6,979 nt of DNA from an uncultured Collinsella sp. (lineage in GTDB: Bacteria; Actinomycetota; Coriobacteriia; Coriobacteriales; Coriobacteriaceae). The position numbers and the translations under genes were made by a program. The stretch spans positions 1-6,979 of the forward strand of contig CABUTL010000070.1 of the NCBI GenBank assembly GCA_902494375.1. Reading direction: 5' to 3'. The notes beneath the pieces are model-generated. The model did no database searches and was not told where the DNA came from. It saw nothing but the letters and a program-made list of their open reading frames with translations. The stretch's first letter is position 1, and each line of letters begins with the position of its first letter. Of the stretch, positions 1 to 5,865 are shown piece after piece.

Positions 1-1355
1 AAGACGCACGCGACGCCGGCCTCGGCCAGGCGACGATACTGATACTTGATCACGCGGGTGAGCTCCTGCTTTGCCGGCGGAACGGCTGCGATGCGCATCT
101 CGCCGCCCGGCTCATCCTGCTTATCCACGAGCACCACGTTGTGGCCGCGCTTGGCGGCAATGTAGGCTGCCTCCATGCCCGCAGGACCAGCGCCCACAAC
201 GAGCACGTTCTTGGCCTCGGCGGCAGGCTCGTAGCCGGCCTCATCGCGCTCCACGTCCGGGTTGACGGTGCAGGAGATGCGCTTGCCAAACATAATGCCG
301 TTCAGGCAGCGCAGGCAGCCAATGCAGGGACGGATATCATCGGCGTTGCCGGCAGCGGCTTTGTTGCAGAACTCGGCATCGCACAGATTGGCGCGGCCCA
401 TCATGCAGATGTCGGCAGCGCCGTCCTCGATCAGCTCCTCGGCGATCCAGGCCTCGTTGATACGTCCGACGGTGGCGACGGGAATGTTGACGTGCTTCTT
501 GATCTCGCGCGAGCAGGCGGCATGCGAGGCCTGCTGCGTACCGGCGGCGGGAATCGCGGAGCCGCGCTTGATGGTGGTGCCGCCCGACACATGAATCATG
601 TCGACGCCGGCCTTCTCCAGGCGACGCGAGACGTAGATCATGTCGTTGAGGGTCAGGCCGCCATCGGTGTACTCGTCGCCCGAGATACGGACGTCGATGA
701 TAAAGTCCTTGCCGCAGCGCTCGCGAATCTCAGCGATGACCTCGAGTAAGAAGCGCATGCGGGCGTCGAGCGAGCCGCCGTACTCATCGGTACGCTTGTT
801 ATAGAGCGGGGTCAAGAAACCGCCGAGCATGCCGTGGGCGTGCGCCGCATGGACCTCGACGCCATCGACACCGGCCTTCTGCATACGCACGGCAGCGTCG
901 CCAAACTGATGCGTGAGCTCGTGGATCTCATCTACCGTAATGGGGCGCGGCGCCTCGCGAGCATAGGACGGGCCCACAAAGGACGGAGCGATCAGGCGCG
1001 GGGTGCCCGGAATGTTAAAGGCCATGTAGGCGGGGTGGAAGAGCTGCGGCATGATCTTGCAGCCATACTCGTGGACGGCCGCGGCGAGCTTTTCCCAGCC
1101 AGGGATAAACGTGTCGTCGTAGCAGCACATGTCACCCGGCAGATAGGTATAGGTAGGCTCGACCGTCACGACCTCGGTGATGATGAGGCCCACGCCGCCC
1201 TTGGCGCGGGCACGGTAATGATCGACCAAGTCGTCGGTCACATAGCCATGATCGGCCAGGTTGGTGGACACCGGCGGCATAAAGACGCGGTTCTTGACCT
1301 CGGTCGTACCGACCTTGATCGGGCTAAAGAGCATTGGATAGGCAGAGGACTCCAT
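1..1355 (-). CDS. Old-yellow-enzyme/enoate-reductase-type Fe-S flavoenzyme, 3' end missing
   Basis: Member of the NADH:flavin oxidoreductase family with an Fe-S linker and a FAD domain (2,4-dienoyl-CoA reductase, BaiCD/BaiH and FldZ type). These enzymes usually reduce C=C bonds next to a carbonyl, using FMN, one 4Fe-4S cluster and FAD. The window holds 451 codons; the rest of the C-terminal nucleotide-binding part (family about 640-680 aa) lies beyond the left edge. Seen: N-terminus MLFSPIKVGTTEVKNRVFMP, the TIM-barrel FMN domain (about 1-340), loop HAAH at 169-172 followed by NKRTDEYGGS (186-195), cluster cysteines 344, 347, 350 and 362, and a FAD motif GAGPAG at 388-393. The tyrosine usual in the active-site loop is absent and the cluster spacing is one residue short. 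The ATG was chosen because AAAGGA lies 7 bases upstream; Met8 has no good site. The substrate cannot be named. The gene sits 198 bases after the GltD-like gene, a possible electron donor, with a repeat between them. Confidence 0.9.
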   Translation of the reverse strand, partial: MESSAYPMLFSPIKVGTTEVKNRVFMPPVSTNLADHGYVTDDLVDHYRARAKGGVGLIITEVVTVEPTYTYLPGDMCCYDDTFIPGWEKLAAAVHEYGCKIMPQLFHPAYMAFNIPGTPRLIAPSFVGPSYAREAPRPITVDEIHELTHQFGDAAVRMQKAGVDGVEVHAAHAHGMLGGFLTPLYNKRTDEYGGSLDARMRFLLEVIAEIRERCGKDFIIDVRISGDEYTDGGLTLNDMIYVSRRLEKAGVDMIHVSGGTTIKRGSAIPAAGTQQASHAACSREIKKHVNIPVATVGRINEAWIAEELIEDGAADICMMGRANLCDAEFCNKAAAGNADDIRPCIGCLRCLNGIMFGKRISCTVNPDVERDEAGYEPAAEAKNVLVVGAGPAGMEAAYIAAKRGHNVVLVDKQDEPGGEMRIAAVPPAKQELTRVIKYQYRRLAEAGVACV

Positions 1356-1389
1356 ACAGGGTTCCTTTCATTTGAGCCGCTCGGCGGCA

Positions 1390-1418
1390 GTTGCTGACGT
1401 ACCTATCGTACCAGCAAC
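1390..1418 (-). promoter_or_regulatory. Hairpin/operator-like inverted repeat upstream of the flavoenzyme gene
   Basis: GTTGCTG (1390-1396) and CAGCAAC (1412-1418) are a perfect 7-bp inverted repeat. Inside it, GTAC at 1399-1402 and 1408-1411 can pair after a 2-base bulge, giving up to 11 pairs. It ends 34 bases before the start codon. On the minus strand it contains TGGTACGAT, which resembles an extended -10 box, but I see no good -35. It could be an operator overlapping the promoter or a hairpin in the leader RNA. Function is inferred only. Confidence 0.35.
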
Positions 1419-1470
1419 CGTGCAGCACCCGACCGCACGCGCTCCCCCAGTCTCTGCTCAACCCCCAAAA

Positions 1471-1537
1471 AGTTGCGGTGAAATACGGGGCAGCCGAGGC
1501 TTTTCACAGCCAAAACAGTCCGTATTTCACCGCAACT
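1471..1537. repeat. 18-bp perfect inverted repeat, terminator-like or dispersed repeat element
   Basis: AGTTGCGGTGAAATACGG (1471-1488) is the exact reverse complement of 1520-1537, with 31 bases between. The inner part can fold further (AGCC/GGCT near 1492-1501). Read on the minus strand, the second arm runs straight into five T residues and then GGGGG, so it may end transcription of the GltD-like gene, whose stop codon is 16 bases away. A stem this long with a large loop is unlike an ordinary intrinsic terminator and more like a REP-type or MITE-like intergenic element. No transposase or target duplication was seen. Confidence 0.7.
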
Positions 1538-1553
1538 GATGGGTGGGATGGAG

Positions 1554-2771
1554 TTAGAGGCCCAGATAGGTAGTCATGCCTTCGACGGCGAGTTTGGCGC
1601 CGGCTACAGCATGGACCACGGTGAGCGGGCCGTTAACCACGTCGCCGGCGGCAAAGACGCCAGGCACGGTGGTCATACCGCATTCATCGACCGAAAGAAG
1701 GCCGCGATGGTCGGTCTCCAGACCGCCCGTCGTAAGCACAAGCTTGTCCTTGGGCACCTGCGAAGCCGCAATCACAACTGTGTCGGCAGACGCATGGTCG
1801 AGCTCTTCCTCGTAGCCCACCACATTGTTGTCCTCGTCAAAGATAGCCGTCTCGAACACCGGACCGCTATCGTCGATGGCACAGATCGCCTTGCCGCACA
1901 CAATCTCGGCACCATCGAGCTCGGTCAGCTCTACCTCGTCATCGATGGCCGAGATATGGCGCGATCGAGCATACACGGTGACCTTACGAGCACCCGAGCG
2001 CAGCGCTGTGCGGGCCACATCCATGGCCACGTTACCGGCACCGATGACCGCCACATTCTGTCCGATCGCCACACTCGAAGGATCAACCAGGTAATCGATA
2101 CCAAACAGCACGTTGCCGCGCGACTCGCCGGGAATACCCAGTTTGCGAGCTCGCCAGGTACCGGTACCGACAAAGACCGCGTCGTAGCCGTCACGTAGCA
2201 GGTCGTCGATATGCAGCGCGCCGCCGATGGTGGTCGAGGGGCGCACGCGCACGCCAAGCGAGCACATCACGTGGCGATACTTTTGCACGAGCGCACGGGG
2301 CAGGCGGAACTCGGGGATACCGTACTCCAGCACACCGCCGATCTCGGGGCGCTGCTCAAATACCGTTACGGCACAGCCCAGCTGGGCCATCTTAATGGCC
2401 ACGGTGATACCGGCAGGACCGGAACCGACCACAGCAACCTGTTTGTCACACGACGGCGCGGGCGTCCACTCCTTACGATCCAAATACGCTGTGGAGATGT
2501 AGTGCTCGATGCTCGAGAAATGCACCGGCGCGCCCTTGCGGCCCTGGATGCAAGCGCCCTCGCACTGGCCCGAATGATTGCACACCATGGAGCAGACCGC
2601 GCTCATGGGATTGTTCTGGAACAGTAGCTCGCCCGCCTCTTCTAGACGACGCTGTTTGAACAGGTCAATGACCTGCGGAATAGGCGTCTGAACCGGGCAG
2701 CCCTTAAGCTGACAGAATGCCCTTTTGCAACCTAGGCAACGATTCGCCTCTTCGACAATGTGGATAGCCAC
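1554..2771 (-). CDS. GltD/NfnB-like Fe-S FAD-dependent NAD(P)H oxidoreductase
   Basis: A 405-residue relative of the glutamate synthase small subunit and NfnB: a cytoplasmic flavoprotein that moves electrons between NAD(P)H and Fe-S clusters. The N-terminal cluster domain (about 1-95) has cysteines 12, 15, 20 and 25 in the pattern RCLGCKRAFCQLKGCPVQTP, then cysteines 60, 64, 70 and 74 before QCEGAC. A FAD motif GSGPAG follows at 116-121, an NAD(P) Rossmann motif GAGNVA at 244-249, and the second FAD contact AAGD at 374-377. It is somewhat shorter than typical GltD (about 450-480). No glutamate synthase large subunit or NfnA is nearby, so a role in glutamate synthesis is not supported; feeding electrons to a partner such as the downstream flavoenzyme is possible but inferred. 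The start is GTG, chosen for the GGGGAG site about 4 bases upstream. It lies 103 bases after the TIM-barrel gene; no clear promoter was found there. Confidence 0.9.
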   Translation of the reverse strand: MAIHIVEEANRCLGCKRAFCQLKGCPVQTPIPQVIDLFKQRRLEEAGELLFQNNPMSAVCSMVCNHSGQCEGACIQGRKGAPVHFSSIEHYISTAYLDRKEWTPAPSCDKQVAVVGSGPAGITVAIKMAQLGCAVTVFEQRPEIGGVLEYGIPEFRLPRALVQKYRHVMCSLGVRVRPSTTIGGALHIDDLLRDGYDAVFVGTGTWRARKLGIPGESRGNVLFGIDYLVDPSSVAIGQNVAVIGAGNVAMDVARTALRSGARKVTVYARSRHISAIDDEVELTELDGAEIVCGKAICAIDDSGPVFETAIFDEDNNVVGYEEELDHASADTVVIAASQVPKDKLVLTTGGLETDHRGLLSVDECGMTTVPGVFAAGDVVNGPLTVVHAVAGAKLAVEGMTTYLGL

Positions 2772-2874
2772 GCAACTCCCCTTTTTGATTCAATCCAATG
2801 GGGCGACGATAAAGACCCTTCACCGCCGCCCCCATACAGGTAATCTCAATCTGCCGACACGGCAAAAGCCAATG

Positions 2875-3780
2875 CTATAACTCGCGATGCGAAGCCCCGC
2901 AGCGAGCGGACATGTGCTCGAGTGTCGCCAGGCAGTCAGCCGCCGTCGCCGGCACGCTGTTCTCGACCACGCAGGGAATCCCAGGGCAGGCGGCAGCCGC
3001 CCAGGCCACCACGGGCTCAAAGTCATATCGTCCCGTCTCGCCCACGCCATGACACACCAGGCGCGAACCCGTACCGTCGCACCAACCGGCTTCGTCCTCG
3101 TTATCAACGACCTCAAAATCCTTGGCGTGCAGCGCGCGGATCTTACTGCCGCATAAGTAGAGCATGCGCGCGGTGATTTCCTGCGCTTCGTCAACAACAC
3201 TGGGGTGCAGCAGTGATACCGGGTCATAGATCACGCCGAGCGACGGACTCGAGACGCGCTCTAGCACCTCACGGCAGCGATCCGGCGTGTTGACCGTTTC
3301 GTTCCAACCAGGCTCGATCAAAATTTGCCCACCCACGGCCTCGGCCCGATCGCAGACGTGTGCAAGCCCGTCTGCAAACGCATCGAGTGCCTCATCGGTC
3401 ATGCGGTCGTCAGCAACGCGGTTCTGTGCATTAGGGCGACCGGTCTCGGTGCCAACCGGGCATCCGCCGAGCATCTGGGCAAAGTTCAAGCATGCCTCGT
3501 ACTCGGCAAAGTTATCCATGAGCTGTTGGCGATCGGGCGTCGCCAGATTCTTATAACAGCCGAGCACGGTGACCGAAACGCCCGCCTCGTCGAGCACCGC
3601 ACGCAAATGGTCGGCAAGCTCGTGGGTCAGGCCGCCTCGATCGATCCCCATCGATGCGTAGAGCACCTTGCTCGGCAGTTGAATGCACGAAAAGCCCAGC
3701 TCTCCCGCCATGCGAATGCGTTCCTCGACGGTCCCCTGCGGAAGGTCGTGCAAACGTACGCCCGGAGTAATAGCCCCCAC
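2875..3780 (-). CDS. Sugar phosphate isomerase/epimerase-like TIM-barrel protein
   Basis: A 301-residue protein of the xylose isomerase-like TIM-barrel family (AP_endonuc_2 type), which includes sugar epimerases, isomerases and inosose-type enzymes. The usual metal-binding set is visible: Glu156 (ILIEP), Asp186 (VIYDP), His218 with Asp221 (ALHAKDF) and Glu273 (CVVENS), in the order seen in tagatose/psicose 3-epimerases. HGVGETGRYDF (244-254) matches the family's GxG-DF turn. The preferred start is the GTG at 3780, one base after the stop of the GH105 gene, with AAGGGA 10 bases upstream inside that gene's end. A GTG at 3789 is in frame but only one base from that site. The frame stays open further upstream (to 3948), but that part overlaps the GH105 gene and reads as arginine-rich shadow. 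Tight coupling to GH105 suggests it acts on a sugar released there, perhaps an uronate or deoxy-uronate. The substrate is unknown. Confidence 0.85.
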   Translation of the reverse strand: MGAITPGVRLHDLPQGTVEERIRMAGELGFSCIQLPSKVLYASMGIDRGGLTHELADHLRAVLDEAGVSVTVLGCYKNLATPDRQQLMDNFAEYEACLNFAQMLGGCPVGTETGRPNAQNRVADDRMTDEALDAFADGLAHVCDRAEAVGGQILIEPGWNETVNTPDRCREVLERVSSPSLGVIYDPVSLLHPSVVDEAQEITARMLYLCGSKIRALHAKDFEVVDNEDEAGWCDGTGSRLVCHGVGETGRYDFEPVVAWAAAACPGIPCVVENSVPATAADCLATLEHMSARCGASHREL

Positions 3781-3781
3781 G

Positions 3782-5020
3782 TTATTCACATCCCTTATGA
3801 GCGTTGATGCCCGGGGTGTATCCGCCAAACGGGTCCTCGATGGAGCACACGCCCGAGGGGGCGAGCGGATCGCGCTTACCGGCCAGCTTGTCGTGATGCA
3901 TGGTCTCGATATAGGCAAGCACCAGCGGCGCCACACCCTTTGCATCATTTTTGACCACGGGCTCGCTCATGTAGTAATCAAACGTGCCCTCGCGGTGCGC
4001 GGTGTTTCCCAAGCCCGCAACCAGGCAGATGTTGTCGAGCGCCAGCTGCCCGTCATACTCGGACAGGCAGGTCTCGCAGATGCCGTCGAAGGCGCGACGG
4101 CCGTACTGGTAGTAACGCTCGCCCAGCACGCCCAGACGCACGCCCTTCATGATGGCGTTGGCAAAGATGGCGCTGCCCGACTCCTCCAGGTAGTTGGGGG
4201 CGATATTGGGCAGGTTGATAACCTGGTGCCACATGCCGGTCTTCTCGTCCTGATACGGCAGCATGGCGTCGATCAGATCGTGGAACATCTTGCGGATCTC
4301 GTCCTTCTCGGCCGACATCGAAGGCGGCATAAGCTCCCAGGTGTCGATGAGCGCCATGGCAAACCAGCCCTCGGCGCGCAGCCAGAAGTTAGCCGAAAGG
4401 CCGGTGACCGGGTCGCACCAGAACTGTTTGCGGCTCGCGTCGTAAGCGTGATAGTACAGACCGTTGAGGGGGTTGCGCATCAGGTCATGCACGACCTGGA
4501 ACATATGGAAGCTGTCCGAGCAGGCACGACGGTTGTGGAAGCTCAGCTCGTACTGCATGTAGAACGGCTGCGCCATGTACATGCCATCGAGCCAAATCTG
4601 GTTGGGATAGACGGCCTTGTGCCAGAACACGCCTTCTTTGGTGCGCGGCTGGGTCTCGAGCTGGCGGTAGATGGTGTCCATGGCGGCACGGTACTTGGGC
4701 TTGCCCACCAGGTCATAGAGCTTGTAGAGGGTCTTGCCCGCATTGACGTTATCGAGGTTGTACTCCTCGGGGTTGTAATGCTTTATGGTACCGTCGTCCT
4801 GGACAAAGAAATCGATGTAGTCATCGGCGAAAGTCAGGTAGCGCTGCTCACCCGTGATCTCGTACAGTTCGATGAGCGCCTTGATCATGCAGCCGTCAAT
4901 ATAGTTCCAGGTGTTCTCCTTGCCGGCGCGAATCTTTTCGATATTCCAAGCCGGCGCCTGCGGCGTAGAGGTTTCGATCAACTGCTCGATATAACGGTCC
5001 AGGATTTGATTGCAACCCAT
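3782..5020 (-). CDS. GH105-type unsaturated rhamnogalacturonyl hydrolase
   Basis: A 412-residue alpha6/alpha6-barrel enzyme of the GH88/GH105 fold. The family removes the 4,5-unsaturated galacturonic acid from the end of oligosaccharides made by rhamnogalacturonan lyases. Hallmarks (numbered from this start): NLDNVNAGK with Asp90, WHKAVYPNQIWLDGMYMAQP with His134 and Asp145, RAEGWFAMA with Arg215, MWHQ near 263-266, EESGSAIFANA near 279-289 and SEPVVKNDAKGVAP at 352-365. Asp90 and Asp145 line up, offset by two, with Asp88 and Asp143 as I recall them in Bacillus YteR. There is no signal peptide, so it is cytoplasmic and works on imported fragments. A 38-residue tail after the usual family end (375-412) is extra. 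The ATG at 5020 is preferred over one at 5038 because AGAGGGGA sits 5 bases before it and nothing precedes the other. The duplicated operator module lies just upstream. Activity on other unsaturated uronides cannot be excluded. Confidence 0.92.
   Translation of the reverse strand: MGCNQILDRYIEQLIETSTPQAPAWNIEKIRAGKENTWNYIDGCMIKALIELYEITGEQRYLTFADDYIDFFVQDDGTIKHYNPEEYNLDNVNAGKTLYKLYDLVGKPKYRAAMDTIYRQLETQPRTKEGVFWHKAVYPNQIWLDGMYMAQPFYMQYELSFHNRRACSDSFHMFQVVHDLMRNPLNGLYYHAYDASRKQFWCDPVTGLSANFWLRAEGWFAMALIDTWELMPPSMSAEKDEIRKMFHDLIDAMLPYQDEKTGMWHQVINLPNIAPNYLEESGSAIFANAIMKGVRLGVLGERYYQYGRRAFDGICETCLSEYDGQLALDNICLVAGLGNTAHREGTFDYYMSEPVVKNDAKGVAPLVLAYIETMHHDKLAGKRDPLAPSGVCSIEDPFGGYTPGINAHKGCE
3791..3796 (-). 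promoter_or_regulatory. Ribosome binding site for the TIM-barrel gene
   Basis: AAGGGA on the minus strand lies inside the last codons of the GH105 gene. It is 10 bases from the GTG at 3780 but only 1 base from the GTG at 3789, which favours the former start. The position implies translational coupling of the two genes. Confidence 0.55.
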
Positions 5021-5025
5021 TGCTG

Positions 5026-5033
5026 TCCCCTCT
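5026..5033 (-). promoter_or_regulatory. Ribosome binding site deciding the GH105 start
   Basis: AGAGGGGA on the minus strand lies 5 bases before the ATG at 5020. The upstream in-frame ATG at 5038 would place this site inside the coding region and has no site of its own, so the shorter protein is preferred. Confidence 0.7.
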
Positions 5034-5046
5034 GACATAAACGATA

Positions 5047-5119
5047 GGTGAACGTTACCCCTAGTGTAACGCGAACGAGGAATATAGGGTGAACGTTAAC
5101 CCTATATTCCTCGCGAACG
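5047..5119. promoter_or_regulatory. Duplicated operator-like module with 38-bp palindrome before GH105
   Basis: Two imperfect copies of a roughly 31-base unit lie in tandem at 5047-5077 and 5088-5119. Each starts with GGTGAACGTTA (then CCC or ACC) and ends with CGCGAACG; the middles differ. The core AACGTT with a central CG and GGT/ACC flanks looks like a LacI/GalR-family operator, and the two cores are 41 bp apart, about four helix turns. The second copy lies in a near-perfect palindrome (5076-5113) with 15-bp arms CGAGGAATATAGGGT, one mismatched pair and AACGTT at the centre. A -10-like TACACT (minus strand, 5063-5068) falls between the operators, but no good -35 is visible. The likely role is sugar-responsive repression of GH105 and the TIM-barrel gene. 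The palindrome could also end transcription of the upstream esterase, although no T run follows it. Confidence 0.6.
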
Positions 5120-5127
5120 GCAGACTT

Positions 5128-5796
5128 TTAGCGGCAAACGGCGGTGAGACCCGCGGCGATGCGATGCGCCAGGCGCTCATAGCCGGCAGGACTGTAATGC
5201 AGACCGTCCGGCATATAGAGCTCGCGGTGCTCCGGCAAAAACGGGCTGATACCGCTTTGCGCATACAGGTCAATCACCGGCACGGAGTAGCGGTCGCAGA
5301 CCTCGAGCATCGCTCGCACGTAGGCGACCTGCGTCAACCCCAGGTGGTTGAGCTCGTCGCTTGCCGGGATATCCTTCTCGTGCTTGCCGCTCGTCTTGCA
5401 CGGCGTCATAAACACGAGCTTTGCCCGAGGCGAGCGCGCCGTGATGGTACGGATCAGGTAATCGAGTGCACCATAGAACTCATGCACGTCCGTGCTGCCG
5501 AGCTCTCCAAGCGGCACGTTGCGGCTAAAGTCGTTGACGCCGCCAAAGACGATGTAGATATCGGCCGCATCGTCGATACCGTCAAGGCGCTCGACAAACG
5601 AATCGGTACGGTCGGCCTTGATGGCGATACGCGAACCCTTGATGCCAAAGTTCTCGACGACCGCGCCTCCCAGCAACGCGCCCAAATGCGAGGTCCACGA
5701 GATGTCGTTGCCTCCCCCACCGCAGCCGTTGTCGCCCCAGGTCGTTGAGTCGCCAAAGCAGCAAATGGTCGATTCACTCAAACTCTTCGTTTCCAT
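5128..5796 (-). CDS. SGNH/GDSL-family hydrolase, probable carbohydrate esterase
   Basis: A 222-residue SGNH hydrolase, about the usual length. The conserved blocks are present: CFGDSTTWG with nucleophile Ser17, NFGIKGSR with Gly54, FGGVND with Asn88, and DGLHYSPAG with Asp197 and His200. Family members remove acetyl or other acyl groups from sugars; given the GH105 gene 107 bases downstream, deacetylation of rhamnogalacturonan fragments is plausible but inferred. There is no signal peptide, so it would act inside the cell. A glycine-rich stretch with a cysteine follows the nucleophile block (21-30). The start at 5796 is chosen because GAGGAG lies 6 bases upstream; a further in-frame ATG at 5856 gives 20 extra residues with no ribosome site and no family similarity. 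It follows the alpha/beta-hydrolase gene by 69 bases and could be cotranscribed with it. Confidence 0.88.
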   Translation of the reverse strand: METKSLSESTICCFGDSTTWGDNGCGGGGNDISWTSHLGALLGGAVVENFGIKGSRIAIKADRTDSFVERLDGIDDAADIYIVFGGVNDFSRNVPLGELGSTDVHEFYGALDYLIRTITARSPRAKLVFMTPCKTSGKHEKDIPASDELNHLGLTQVAYVRAMLEVCDRYSVPVIDLYAQSGISPFLPEHRELYMPDGLHYSPAGYERLAHRIAAGLTAVCR

Positions 5797-5802
5797 AATC
5801 TT

Positions 5803-5808
5803 CTCCTC
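5803..5808 (-). promoter_or_regulatory. Ribosome binding site deciding the SGNH hydrolase start
   Basis: GAGGAG on the minus strand, 6 bases before the ATG at 5796, supports that start over the in-frame ATG at 5856. Confidence 0.7.
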
Positions 5809-5865
5809 ATCCGCCCATCGGCGGTCATACAGGAACGTACCGTTTATTCGCAGCATGCCGAGGGG

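Noticed and set aside
141..1397. Plus-strand open frames of about 200 and 187 residues opposite the flavoenzyme
   Set aside because: Low-complexity Ala/Gly/Asp/His/Arg composition typical of shadow frames; the minus strand carries a recognised protein throughout.
1539..2627. Plus-strand frames opposite the GltD-like gene
   Set aside because: No family features, and they lie across its FAD and NAD(P) motifs on the other strand.
2851..2867. TGCCG/CGGCA hairpin after the TIM-barrel gene as a terminator
   Set aside because: Only 5 pairs, and on the minus strand the T run precedes rather than follows it.
3781..3948. Longer N-terminus for the TIM-barrel protein
   Set aside because: The extension overlaps GH105, is Arg-rich and does not resemble the family; a ribosome site fits the GTG at 3780.
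3683..5035. 450-residue plus-strand open frame opposite GH105
   Set aside because: It overlaps a clear GH105 gene along nearly its whole length, shows no recognisable motif and no ribosome site. Long antisense frames are common in GC-rich DNA.
5811..5824. Small hairpin CCGCC/GGCGG upstream of the SGNH ribosome site
   Set aside because: Only 5 pairs in GC-rich DNA; too weak to call a regulatory element.
5834..5844. AACGTACCGTT as another copy of the operator
   Set aside because: Symmetry is around a 3-base centre rather than the AACGTT core, and the GGT/ACC flanks are missing.
5797..5856. 20-residue longer N-terminus for the SGNH hydrolase
   Set aside because: A strong GAGGAG lies just before the internal ATG, and the extension contains that site and no conserved block.
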